The translations under genes and the position numbers were made by a program. Of a stretch of DNA of 64,000 nucleotides, positions 27,412-35,919 are shown one piece after another. Every line of letters starts with the position of its first letter. Positions within the stretch are counted from its first letter, which is position 1. The notes under the pieces were generated by a model. The model ran no database searches. It worked only from the letters and a program-made list of their open reading frames with translations, and was not told where the DNA came from. The stretch is taken from assembly GCF_003351145.1 (NCBI RefSeq), contig NZ_QQSV01000009.1, positions 1 to 64,000 of the forward strand, read 5' to 3'. The DNA comes from Meiothermus sp. QL-1. Its GTDB lineage: Bacteria; Deinococcota; Deinococci; Deinococcales; Thermaceae.

Positions 27412-29174
27412 GCCGCCTCCCCCAGGTAGGCCTCAATCACCCGCGGGTTGCGCTGCACCTCGGCGGGGCTACCCTCGGCAATTTTCTCCCCATAGTGCAT
27501 CACCACCACCCGGTCCACCAGCCCCATGACCAGCTCCATGTCGTGGTCCACCAACAGCACCGTCATGCCCTCCTCCACCAGCCGGCGGATGAGCGCGGCA
27601 AACTGCCGCTTCTCCCCAGCCCTGAGGCCCGCTGCGGGCTCGTCCAAGAGCAGCACCTCGGGCCGGGCGGCCAAAGCCCGGGCCAGCTCCAGCAGGCGAA
27701 GCTGCCCGATGGAAAGCCCCTCGGCCTTCTGGTGGGCGATTGGGGCCAGGCCCACCTGCGAAAGGGCCCAGTAGGCCTCGGCCATAGCGGCCTCCTCCTC
27801 CTTGCGGGCAAGGGCCAGCAGCGAGGCCACCATCCCGGCTCGAGCCCGGGCAAAGGTGCCCAGGGCGGCGTTTTCCAGCACGGTCATCTCGGGGAAAAGA
27901 TGGGGGTGCTGGAAGGTGCGGGCAATCCCCAGCCGGTGCACCTCGTAGGGGGTGCGGCCCGAGATAACCTGGCCCTTGAAGCGAACCTCCCCTGCGGTAG
28001 GGGCGTAGACCGAGGTGATCATGTTGAAGCAGGTGGACTTGCCCGCCCCGTTGGGGCCGATGAGGGCCAGGATCTCGCCCCGCCGCAGCTCGAAGCTCAT
28101 GTTGCTTACCGCCATGAGGCCGCCGAAGCGCTTGCTCAGGTTTTTCACCTCGAGCACCACCTCCCCCTTCGCTCCGCCCCCAGTTCGCACGGGCAGCCCC
28201 CCACCCTGCGGGACTGGGGGCCGGGGTCGGGGCAGGTAGCGCTCGATAAAGGGCCAGAGCCCCTTGGGGGCAAACATCAGGATCAGGACCAGAATCAGGC
28301 CGTAGGCGATGATCTCGTAGTTTCCGGTGCGCCCGAAGATGCGCGGCAGAAGGCCCTTGAGGGCCTCTTCCAACCCCGTCACCAGCCCAGCCCCCAGCAC
28401 CACCCCAGGGATGCTGCCCACCCCGCCCGCCACCGCCGCGATCAGGTACTTGATGGAGGCCTCGAGGCTGAAAGGGGTGGGGTTGACGAACTTCTGGTAG
28501 TGCACGTAAAGCCAGCCGGCCGCCCCAGCGTATAGGGCCGAGAGGACGAAGATCTGCAGCCTCAGGGTCGCAGGGTTGACCCCAAAGCTGGCCGCCGCGA
28601 TGGCATCACCCTTAGAGGCCCGCATGGCCCGGCCGATGCGGCTTTGGGTGAGGTTCCAGGCCGCCCAAGCCCCCACCAGCACGAAGCCCCAGGAGAGGTA
28701 GAAGTAGCTCCTCGAGTCGCTCAGGGTGTAGCCAAGGATGGAGATGGGGGGAATCCCCCGCAGACCGGTGTGCCCCCCGGTGAGGCCCACCCAGCTTCCC
28801 ATCACGATGAACAGGGCCATGCACCAGGCGATGGTGGAGAGGGGCAGGTAGTGCCCCTTGAGCCGCACGGTGATGCCCCCCAGCACCAAAGCGCCCCCCG
28901 CCGCGGCCAATAGGCCCAGCGGAAGGGTGAGCCAGGGGCTATAGCCCTGCTGGACGGTAAGCAGGGCCGAGGTGTAGGCAGCGAGGCCCATAAAAGCGGC
29001 CTGGCCGAAGCTGGTCATGCCCGAAAGACCCGTGAGCAAGTACAGCCCCAGGGCCACCAGCGCGCCAAAGGCGATGTAGTTGCCCACGCTCAGGTAGAAG
29101 GAGGTGGGCGGCAGCAGCAGAGGTAGAAGGAGCAGAACCCCTACTGCGCCCAGCGTCAAAGGTGAAAACCTCAC
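27408..29174 (-). CDS. Fused LivM permease - LivG ATPase
   Basis: The 588-aa protein joins an entire LivM permease (about 1-310, ten or so hydrophobic segments, GLYLLTGLSGMTSFGQAAF and GGVGSIPGVVLGA motifs) to an entire LivG ATPase (about 340-588: GPNGAGKSTCFNMI, LSIGQLRLLELARAL with the signature SIGQ, LLLLDEPAAGL, LVDHDMELVM). A Pro/Gly-rich linker joins them. GTG 29174 is chosen because it overlaps the livH stop (GTGA) and begins the normal LivM N-terminus. The reading frame is uninterrupted, so this is a true fusion. Confidence 0.9.
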   Translation of the reverse strand: MRFSPLTLGAVGVLLLLPLLLPPTSFYLSVGNYIAFGALVALGLYLLTGLSGMTSFGQAAFMGLAAYTSALLTVQQGYSPWLTLPLGLLAAAGGALVLGGITVRLKGHYLPLSTIAWCMALFIVMGSWVGLTGGHTGLRGIPPISILGYTLSDSRSYFYLSWGFVLVGAWAAWNLTQSRIGRAMRASKGDAIAAASFGVNPATLRLQIFVLSALYAGAAGWLYVHYQKFVNPTPFSLEASIKYLIAAVAGGVGSIPGVVLGAGLVTGLEEALKGLLPRIFGRTGNYEIIAYGLILVLILMFAPKGLWPFIERYLPRPRPPVPQGGGLPVRTGGGAKGEVVLEVKNLSKRFGGLMAVSNMSFELRRGEILALIGPNGAGKSTCFNMITSVYAPTAGEVRFKGQVISGRTPYEVHRLGIARTFQHPHLFPEMTVLENAALGTFARARAGMVASLLALARKEEEAAMAEAYWALSQVGLAPIAHQKAEGLSIGQLRLLELARALAARPEVLLLDEPAAGLRAGEKRQFAALIRRLVEEGMTVLLVDHDMELVMGLVDRVVVMHYGEKIAEGSPAEVQRNPRVIEAYLGEAA

Positions 29175-30202
29175 TCTTCCTCCGCGATCTCGTGGCTGCG
29201 TAGGCTGCGCCAGAAGAGGATGGGCAGGAGAAGGGCGAACACCAAAGCGTCCTTGTAGGCGCTGGCCTGGAAGGCCGCCCAGGACTCCATGGCCCCCACC
29301 AGCAAGGCCCCCACCACCGCCAGCGGGTAGCTGACCAGGCCCCCCAGGATGCCCGCCACGAAGCCCTTCAGCCCCAGTAAAAAGCCCTGAAAGTAGGCCG
29401 GCGAGATCAAAGGCGCTAGCAGCATCCCGCTCACGCAGGCTATCAAGGTGGCGATGCCAAAGGAGACGTAGCCCGCCTGGCTGGGGCTTATGCCCAGCAA
29501 TCGGGCCCCGTACCGGTTGATGGCACAGGCCCTGAGAGCCTTGCCGTAGATGCTTCGGGTGAAGAAGAGGTACAGCCCCAGCATGGCCAGGAGGGCGAAG
29601 CCGTAGACCAGGAAGGCCTGGTTGTTGATGGGCACCGGGCCCACCTGGGTCTGTCCTGGCCATAGAGGAGGCAGGCGGAACTGCTCAGGGCCGAAGAAGA
29701 CCAGCCCCAGGCCCATGAAGGCGAAGTGAAGCCCCACCGCGATGATCAGGTAGGTGAGCACGCTGGCGTTCCTGGCGGGTTCGAAAAAAAGCCGGTAAGA
29801 GGCGGGCCCGATGGGCAGCACGATCAGGACCGCCAGGATCCAGCCCAGCCAGAGGGGCACTCCCTGGGCCCCCCACCAGGCCAGCCCCACCACCCCTGCC
29901 GCTGCGAGCCCCAGCAGACCGGCCCTCCGGAGGTTTCGCCGCTCCAGGAAAGCCCAGCCCAGGAGCATGGCCGCCACCAGCCAGGCGGTTCCCGGTATCT
30001 GCCCCCTCAGGTTCAGGCCGCTCACCTCTGGGGGCAGGAACCAGACGTAGGTCAGGGGGGCGTAGACCAAGAACTCCCCCACCGGCACCAGGATCACCCG
30101 CGTCACCGCGAAGACCAGCACCAGCGCTAAGGCCAGAAGGGCATAGATGGTGCCGTTTTGCAGGGCATCGGCGGCGAGGAACGAGGCGATGGTCCAGTCC
30201 AT
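29171..30202 (-). CDS. livH: LIV-type ABC transporter permease, LivH type
   Basis: The 343-aa membrane permease begins with ALQNGTIYALLALALVLVFAVTR, the LivH start, and ends with GGLVSYPLAVVGALLVGAMESW. It is about 40 residues longer than usual because of extra hydrophobic segments near residues 60-115. It would pair with the LivM half of the downstream fusion protein. It follows the binding-protein gene by 18 nt. Confidence 0.9.
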   Translation of the reverse strand: MDWTIASFLAADALQNGTIYALLALALVLVFAVTRVILVPVGEFLVYAPLTYVWFLPPEVSGLNLRGQIPGTAWLVAAMLLGWAFLERRNLRRAGLLGLAAAGVVGLAWWGAQGVPLWLGWILAVLIVLPIGPASYRLFFEPARNASVLTYLIIAVGLHFAFMGLGLVFFGPEQFRLPPLWPGQTQVGPVPINNQAFLVYGFALLAMLGLYLFFTRSIYGKALRACAINRYGARLLGISPSQAGYVSFGIATLIACVSGMLLAPLISPAYFQGFLLGLKGFVAGILGGLVSYPLAVVGALLVGAMESWAAFQASAYKDALVFALLLPILFWRSLRSHEIAEEE

Positions 30203-30220
30203 GGGGGCCCTAGGCTTCTT

Positions 30221-31408
30221 CTAGCGGAAGGTGCGCAAAAGCTTCCATTCGAGCTTGCCGCTGGCGTTCTTTACGATCTCCACCATCACCGCCGACTCGT
30301 TGAAGCGCAGGCCCAGGTGGTCGGTGGGCGACATGTTGAAGATGCCGTGGGTGCCTACCACGTTGCGGGTAGCCTCGATCTCTTCGCGCAGGATGCGGCG
30401 GAAAGCCACCAGGTTGCTAGGCTGTTCACGGCGCAGGGCGCGCTCCAGGGCCGGGCGCAGGATGGCCCAGGCGTCGTAGGCATGGCCGCCAAAGGTAGAG
30501 TAGCTGCCGATGCCGAAGCGCGACTCGTAGAGCTGGACGTAGCTGACGGCCACCTGGCGGTTGGGGAAGTCGGGGGGAAGTTGGTCGAAGACCAACACCG
30601 GCCCAGCGGGCAGCCGGGTCCCCACCAGCAGGTCGCCCCCCACCCGCAGGAAGTCGGGGTTGGCCACCCCGTGGGTCTGGTAGATGAGCCCCCGGTAGCC
30701 CCGCTCGCGCAGGGTGCGCTGGGGCAGGACCGGCGCAGTGCCCGAGCCACCGATCAAGACCGCGTCGGGGTTGCGGGCCAGAATGCGGAGCACCTGCCCG
30801 GTGACCGAGGTGTCGGTGCGAGCAAAGCGCTCCGAGGCCACCACCTGGATGCCGGCCTCGCGGGCTGCGGCCTCAAAGGCCCGGGCCCAGCCCTCACCGT
30901 AGGCGTCGTTGAAGCCGATGTAGGCCGCGGTCCTAACCCCCGAGGCAACCATATCGCGCACGATGGGGATGCTCATCTGCTGCTCGGTTTGGGGGGTCTT
31001 GAAAACCCAGCGGCGTTTCTCGTCCACCGGGAAGACGATCTCCAGGTTGGCCGCCAGCGAGATCTTGGGTACCCCGGCCTCGGCCACCACGTCGATCATC
31101 CCCAGGCTGGCCGGGGTGGTGGTGGTGCCGATGATGGCCAGCACCTGGTCTTCCTGAATCAGCCGGCGCGTGGCCCGCACGGCCTGGGTGGTGTCCGAAG
31201 CGTCGTCCAGGATGATGAACTGGACCGGCCGGCCCGCCACCCCGCCGCGGCGGTTGACCTGCTCTTCCAAAAGCACCAGGGTGTTCCGCTCGGGAATCCC
31301 CAGGCTGGCCGCGGGGCCGGTGGCCGAGACCACCACCCCGATCTTCAGGGGGGCCGGCTGGGCCAGAGCCAGGCCCAGCGCCAGTACGCCGAACAACGCT
31401 CGCCTCAT
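30221..31408 (-). CDS. livK: LIV-type ABC transporter substrate-binding protein
   Basis: The 395-aa periplasmic binding protein has a signal peptide (MRRALFGVLALGLALAQ) and the type-I fold start KIGVVVSATGPAASLG. Its closest relatives by context are amino-acid/aromatic-acid binding proteins. ATG 31408 overlaps the dehydrogenase stop by 4 nt. Ligand is inferred as phenylacetate-like from the catabolic genes in the same operon. Confidence 0.88.
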   Translation of the reverse strand: MRRALFGVLALGLALAQPAPLKIGVVVSATGPAASLGIPERNTLVLLEEQVNRRGGVAGRPVQFIILDDASDTTQAVRATRRLIQEDQVLAIIGTTTTPASLGMIDVVAEAGVPKISLAANLEIVFPVDEKRRWVFKTPQTEQQMSIPIVRDMVASGVRTAAYIGFNDAYGEGWARAFEAAAREAGIQVVASERFARTDTSVTGQVLRILARNPDAVLIGGSGTAPVLPQRTLRERGYRGLIYQTHGVANPDFLRVGGDLLVGTRLPAGPVLVFDQLPPDFPNRQVAVSYVQLYESRFGIGSYSTFGGHAYDAWAILRPALERALRREQPSNLVAFRRILREEIEATRNVVGTHGIFNMSPTDHLGLRFNESAVMVEIVKNASGKLEWKLLRTFR

Positions 31409-32925
31409 ACTGCCTCCTTGTCTTTTTCCTTAGGAAAGAGGTTGCGGAAGTCCTCGAGCCCGGCGGCCACCATCCGGCGCAGCAGGGGGTGGGGCCGGTA
31501 GCGCGCCTCGCCCAGCTCCTCGTGGAGCCCCTCCAAAGCCCGGAGCACCGGCTTGAGCCAGATGCGCTCAGCCCACTCCAGGGGCCCCAGGGGGTAGCCG
31601 GTGCCCAGGCGCATGGCCCGGTCGATCTCGGCTGGGGAAGCTAGGCCCTCGGCGAGGGCCGAAATGGCCTCGTTGATGAGGAGGGCCAGGATGCGGAAGC
31701 CCACGCCCCCGGGCTGGTCGGGGAGGAGCAGGCAGAGGTGGCCCTGGGCCTCGAAGTAGCTCTGGGCCAGGGCTAAAGCCGGGTTGGGGCCGGAAAGGGG
31801 CGCATAGAGCTCCACGATGGCCCGCTCGCCGATGGGCGGCACCAGGCTGAACCCCGCCAGCGGGCCTTTGTGTTCAGCCTGGAGGCGGCTTACCGAGTGG
31901 CCCCAGACCAGGGTGACCACGGGAAGGGGTTCGGGCAGGCTGTGCTTGCGCTCGGGCTTGACCCGGCAGTCCAGCACAAAGGCGGCCTCGGCAGGGTTTT
32001 CAGCATGGGGAAAGCGGGCCCGCAGCGCCGCGGCCAGGGGGTTGGGGCCGAGGATGAGGGGGAGGGGATGGTCGGTCCTGGGGTTGGGCGGGGTGGGGGT
32101 GGGTGGGGGGCCCGGGGGGTAGCGGTACCAGCCCACCCCGCTCTTGCGCCCCAGGTGGCCGGCGGCCACCTTCTGCTGCTGCAGGTAGTGCGGTTGGTAG
32201 CGGGGCTCGCCGAAGAAGCCCTGGTAGACCGAGCTGGAGGCGGCGAGGTTCACGTCCAGCCCGATCAGGTCCATCAGCTCGAAGGGGCCCATGGGGAAGC
32301 CCAGCCCCCGCATGATCCAGTCGATATGTTCCTTGGGAACGCCCTCCGCGTGGAGCCTGAGGGCCTCGCCGTAGAAGGGCCGGGCTACCCGGTTCACCAG
32401 GAAGCCTGGGGCGTCCTTGACCCGGATGGGCTCCTTGCCCCACCTTCGCATGAGCTGGCTGGCCTTCTCGAGCAGGGCCGGGTCGGTCTCCAGCCCGCCT
32501 ATCACCTCCACCAGCCGCATGCGCGGGGCGGGGTTGAAAAAGTGGAGGCCCAGCACCCGGCTGGGGTCGGGCACCCTGGCCGCGATGGCCGAGATGGAGA
32601 GGGTGGAGGTGTTGGAGGCGAGGAGGCTTTGGGGGTTGAGGGCCCCCAGCCGGGCCAGCAGCTCTTGCTTTAGGGCCAGCTCCTCCGGCGCAGCCTCGAT
32701 GACGAGCCCGGCCTGGGCGCAGGCCTCCAGCGCCTGGGTGGGCTGGATGCGGCCCAGCGCGGCGGGCTGGCGTTTTTCTAGGCCGGCCTGGATGTCCGCC
32801 AGGGCGCTTTCCAAAGCGGCGGGGTGGGGGTCGTAGAGCAGCACCGGGTGGCCCGCGGCGGCCGCCACCTGGGCGATGCCCCGGCCCATGGTGCCCGCAC
32901 CCAAAACCGCTACCGTCTCCTCCAC
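31405..32925 (-). CDS. paaH: 3-Hydroxyacyl-CoA dehydrogenase (PaaH type)
   Basis: The 506-aa enzyme has an N-terminal NAD-binding domain (VLGAGTMGRGIAQVAAAAG, residues 6-24), a 3-hydroxyacyl-CoA dehydrogenase C-terminal domain with LHFFNPAPRM and KDAPGFLVNRV, and a second degenerate C-terminal domain with LLPDQPGGVGFRILALLINEA. This two-domain layout fits PaaH (PaaC), which oxidises the beta-hydroxy intermediate of the phenylacetate route. It is the first gene of the operon. GTG 32925 follows GGGAGGAG. The ring epoxidase (paaABCDE), paaG and paaZ are absent here. Confidence 0.88.
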   Translation of the reverse strand: MEETVAVLGAGTMGRGIAQVAAAAGHPVLLYDPHPAALESALADIQAGLEKRQPAALGRIQPTQALEACAQAGLVIEAAPEELALKQELLARLGALNPQSLLASNTSTLSISAIAARVPDPSRVLGLHFFNPAPRMRLVEVIGGLETDPALLEKASQLMRRWGKEPIRVKDAPGFLVNRVARPFYGEALRLHAEGVPKEHIDWIMRGLGFPMGPFELMDLIGLDVNLAASSSVYQGFFGEPRYQPHYLQQQKVAAGHLGRKSGVGWYRYPPGPPPTPTPPNPRTDHPLPLILGPNPLAAALRARFPHAENPAEAAFVLDCRVKPERKHSLPEPLPVVTLVWGHSVSRLQAEHKGPLAGFSLVPPIGERAIVELYAPLSGPNPALALAQSYFEAQGHLCLLLPDQPGGVGFRILALLINEAISALAEGLASPAEIDRAMRLGTGYPLGPLEWAERIWLKPVLRALEGLHEELGEARYRPHPLLRRMVAAGLEDFRNLFPKEKDKEAV

Positions 32926-32942
32926 CGCTCCTCCCGCTTACC

Positions 32943-32962
32943 AAACAAACACTTGTTTGTTT
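32943..32962. promoter_or_regulatory. Palindromic operator candidate of the phenylacetate operon
   Basis: AAACAAACACTTGTTTGTTT is an inverted repeat with 9 of 10 arm positions matching, located 18 nt upstream of the first gene of the operon. Length and symmetry fit a TetR- or MarR-type operator. The sequence does not match the published PaaR motif of T. thermophilus as I remember it, so the cognate regulator is unknown. Confidence 0.6.
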
Positions 32963-33010
32963 ATTTGTTGGCCGTCAGTGTATCTTGAAGCCCAGACCGC
33001 TGTCAAGCGC

Positions 33011-33982
33011 TCAGATGACGTGCTGGGGCAGCCCCTCCAGCTCCGAGGCCTTGGTGGGCACGAACCCCCCCTCGAAGGCCTCGAGGCGCGAGCCCTCCAG
33101 GAACCAGCTTTTGGGGGTCTTGGCACCCCACAGGGTTTGCCGACGGGGGTCGTTCAGGTGCCAGCGGATGGGCTCGAAGTCGGGGTCGACCGTGCTGTAG
33201 TCGGAGGTGTAGAGCTCGATGCGGTGCCCGTCGGGGTCGCGCAGATAGAGGAAGAAGGCGTTGGAGATGCCGTGCCGTCCCGGGCCGCGCTCGATGGCCT
33301 CGGTGTGCATGGCCCCGGCCAGGATGTCGCAGGCCCGGATGATGCTCATGGCATCGGGCATCCAGTAGGCGAAGTGGTGCAGCCTGGGCCCGGTGCCGTT
33401 GGTGAAGGCCAGGTCGTGGACGTTGCCCTTGCGCTGTATCCAGGAGGCCCAGATCCGGCCCTCGTCGTCCTCGGTGTACTCCGAGAGGCGGAAGCCGAGC
33501 CTGTCCATGTACCAGCGGGTGGCCTGCCCTACCTGGGGGGTCATCACGTTGATGTGGTCGATGCGCTGCAGGCCAGGGCCCCTGTGCAGGTCGTAGCGCT
33601 GCAGGAGCCAGGGGTACCTCTGGCTTTCGGCGTAGAAGGCCAGCGGCAGGCCGAAGGGGTCCTGGATTCGCAGCAGCCGGGGCCGGTCCTGTTCCGACTC
33701 CCAGCGGTAGGGGAGGCCCTCTTCCTGGGCCAGCCCCACCAGGAGCTCCAAATCCGGCTCGCCCGCCACCCGGAAGGCCAGGTGCTTGACCCCGGGCTCG
33801 GCGGCCTGCTCGAGCTTGAGGGTCCACTCGCGGTCCTCGGTGCCCCGCAGATAGAGGGCCCCTTCCCGTTCATGCAGGACCTGGAGGCCCAGCAGGTCTG
33901 CGTAGAAATAGCGGGCGCGCGCCAGGTCGGTCACGTAAAGGGCCACGTGGGCGGCGCGCACGAGGTTGGGGGTTGCCTTCAT
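33011..33982 (-). CDS. hpaD: 3,4-Dihydroxyphenylacetate 2,3-dioxygenase
   Basis: The 323-aa type-I extradiol dioxygenase consists of two vicinal-oxygen-chelate domains. Fe or Mn ligands are His in RIDHINV, His in RLHHFAY and Glu in GHRIELYTSDY of the second domain. It cleaves homoprotocatechuate at the meta position to 5-carboxymethyl-2-hydroxymuconate semialdehyde. It is the last gene of the hpa operon and overlaps hpaC by 4 nt. Confidence 0.93.
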   Translation of the reverse strand: MKATPNLVRAAHVALYVTDLARARYFYADLLGLQVLHEREGALYLRGTEDREWTLKLEQAAEPGVKHLAFRVAGEPDLELLVGLAQEEGLPYRWESEQDRPRLLRIQDPFGLPLAFYAESQRYPWLLQRYDLHRGPGLQRIDHINVMTPQVGQATRWYMDRLGFRLSEYTEDDEGRIWASWIQRKGNVHDLAFTNGTGPRLHHFAYWMPDAMSIIRACDILAGAMHTEAIERGPGRHGISNAFFLYLRDPDGHRIELYTSDYSTVDPDFEPIRWHLNDPRRQTLWGAKTPKSWFLEGSRLEAFEGGFVPTKASELEGLPQHVI

Positions 33983-34458
33983 CTCTCACCCTCCAAACAG
34001 AGCTTGCGGTAGCCGCGGTTCCAGTACAGAAGCGGCCGGCCCTCGGCCAGGCGTACCTCGGTTACCCGGCCCACCACGATTCGGTGGCTCCCGCCCGGGT
34101 AGACCGCCCAGGTCTGGCAGTAGATGGTGGCCAGGGCCCCGACCAGGGCTGGTACCTCGTCCTCGGTGAGGGGGGCGTGGTCCTGGGCGGGCTGGCCGGC
34201 GAAGTGCTCCGAGGTGCGCTCGTGGCCCTCGGGCAGCAGGTTCACGCTGAAGCGCCCGGCCTTCTCCAGCACCGGCCAGAGCAGGGTGACCTGGTGGATG
34301 CAGACCAGGACCAGGGGGGGCTCGAGGCTCACGCTGGTGAAGCTGCTCACGGTCATCCCTCGCGCCTCTCCGTTGTGCCGCGCGGCCACCACCACCACCC
34401 CGCTGGGCCAGCGGCGCATCGCCTGGCGGAGGGCTTCAGCGAGGGGCTGGTCGCTCAT
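33979..34458 (-). CDS. hpaC: 4-Hydroxyphenylacetate 3-monooxygenase, flavin reductase component
   Basis: The 159-aa flavin reductase has FRMWPSGV-like start (AMRRWPSGVVVVAA), GMTVSSFTSVSLEPPLV and FSVNLL, all typical of the HpaC/DIM6 family. It supplies FADH2 or FMNH2 to HpaB. ATG 34458 overlaps the hpaB stop by 4 nt and is followed by hpaD, so it is tightly coupled to its oxygenase. Confidence 0.93.
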   Translation of the reverse strand: MSDQPLAEALRQAMRRWPSGVVVVAARHNGEARGMTVSSFTSVSLEPPLVLVCIHQVTLLWPVLEKAGRFSVNLLPEGHERTSEHFAGQPAQDHAPLTEDEVPALVGALATIYCQTWAVYPGGSHRIVVGRVTEVRLAEGRPLLYWNRGYRKLCLEGER

Positions 34459-35909
34459 CCGGCTACCACCTCGGGCTCGGGCTTTTTCTGCCAGCCCAGG
34501 AACTCCCGGATGCGCGCCTTGTAGGGCTCCTTGTCGTAGACCGAGAAAAGGGTCTGGTGCATGCGCACCGGGTCGCCGAAGAAGAAGCGCTCGTAGAGCA
34601 CCTGACGGGCCCCGAAGCCCGAGAGGGTCATGTCCCAGGCCAGGCGGAAGAGCTGCACCCGCTCGCGCGCGGGCAGGGTGGCCGACTGCAGGAATTTTTC
34701 CAGGTAGGGGGCGATGGGGGCTTCGAAGTCGGCCTCGGAGGGTAGGGTGATAAGGCCCGAGGCCGCGATCTGCTGCACGATCTCGTGGATGCGGGGGTAG
34801 AGCCTGGGGTAGAGGTTGCGCGCCCCGTCGAGGGCCCCCCGGTCGGGGCAGTAGAGGCCGTAGGCGTTGGGCCTGGCGTCCCGCTCGGCCCGGGCCCAGA
34901 GCCCCCGCATGGCCTCCAGGTAGATGATGACCTCGGCCACCTTCTCCTGCACGTGGGGGTAGACGTCGGCCCCAATCGCCTCGGCCATGAGCGAGATGAG
35001 CCCTAAAAAGGCCTCGGTCTTGGCGTTTTTGAGCACCACCACCTGGTGGGCCATGTGCATCAGGGCCCCGGTCTCGGCGTAGGCGGTGTTGCAGCGCTCC
35101 AGGTCTTTGTAGATGAAGACCCGCTCCCACGGCACGAAGACCTCGTCGAAGACCGTCAGGCAGTCCATCTCCTCCAGCCGGCTGCTCAGGGGGTGGTCGA
35201 AGCTCGAGTCCCCGCCCCTGAGCCCCTCCCGGCTTATGAAGTGGAGCCCGGGGGTGTGGGTGGGGATGGCGAAGGCGATGGCGTACTTCTCGGCCCCCGG
35301 CTCCGCCTTGAGCAGGGTAGAGGGGAAGACCAGCAGCTCGTCGGCGGTGGGCAGGGTGGAGAGCATCCGCGCGCCGCGCACTACGATGCCCTTTGGCGTC
35401 TCGCGCACCACCCCCAGGGGAATGTAGGGGTCGGGCAGCTCGAGGTTGCCCCTGGCCCGGTTCACCTGGGGGTTGGTGAGGCAGTGGGTGGTGCAGAGGT
35501 CCCGCTCGCGCACGTACTGCACGTAGCGGCGTACGTTCTCGGCGAAGGGCCCAAAGAACTCGGCGCTCTTCTCAAAGGCCATCAGCACCGCGTTGAGGTA
35601 GTCGGGGCTGCGGCCCATCATGCCCAGGTGGGCGTCGGCCCAGACCTTGTAGGCAGCCCCTCGGCGGGCCACGTCCTCCCGGCTTTGCGCCGGCAGCAGG
35701 CTTACAGGGTAGCGCTCCTTGCCTTCCTCGTAGGTTAGGGTTTCGCGGTAGCGGGGGTCGTGCTGCAGGTCGTAGAGGCTGGCCAGGGCGTGGGTGATGC
35801 CCCTGAAGACAGGGTGGGTGGTGGGGTCTTGCACCCGCTCGCCCTTGTACCAAAGGTTGGGCGGGTTTTCCTTTAGGGCTTCCAGGTACTCCTTACCGTT
35901 GCGCGCCAT
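34455..35909 (-). CDS. hpaB: 4-Hydroxyphenylacetate 3-monooxygenase, oxygenase component
   Basis: The 484-aa FADH2-dependent enzyme hydroxylates 4-hydroxyphenylacetate to homoprotocatechuate. HpaB family landmarks include AHLGMMGRSPDYLN, TNPQVNRA, GIVVRGARMLSTLPTADE and WERVFIYKD. Length matches the characterised T. thermophilus enzyme. The start follows hpaE by 10 nt; hpaC follows with overlap. Confidence 0.96.
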   Translation of the reverse strand: MARNGKEYLEALKENPPNLWYKGERVQDPTTHPVFRGITHALASLYDLQHDPRYRETLTYEEGKERYPVSLLPAQSREDVARRGAAYKVWADAHLGMMGRSPDYLNAVLMAFEKSAEFFGPFAENVRRYVQYVRERDLCTTHCLTNPQVNRARGNLELPDPYIPLGVVRETPKGIVVRGARMLSTLPTADELLVFPSTLLKAEPGAEKYAIAFAIPTHTPGLHFISREGLRGGDSSFDHPLSSRLEEMDCLTVFDEVFVPWERVFIYKDLERCNTAYAETGALMHMAHQVVVLKNAKTEAFLGLISLMAEAIGADVYPHVQEKVAEVIIYLEAMRGLWARAERDARPNAYGLYCPDRGALDGARNLYPRLYPRIHEIVQQIAASGLITLPSEADFEAPIAPYLEKFLQSATLPARERVQLFRLAWDMTLSGFGARQVLYERFFFGDPVRMHQTLFSVYDKEPYKARIREFLGWQKKPEPEVVAG

Positions 35910-35919
35910 ACGGCCTCCT

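Noticed and set aside
29175-29663. N-terminal extension of the LivM-LivG fusion by 163 residues
   Set aside because: The added residues are low-complexity and lie in livH coding sequence in another frame; GTG 29174 gives a normal LivM start.
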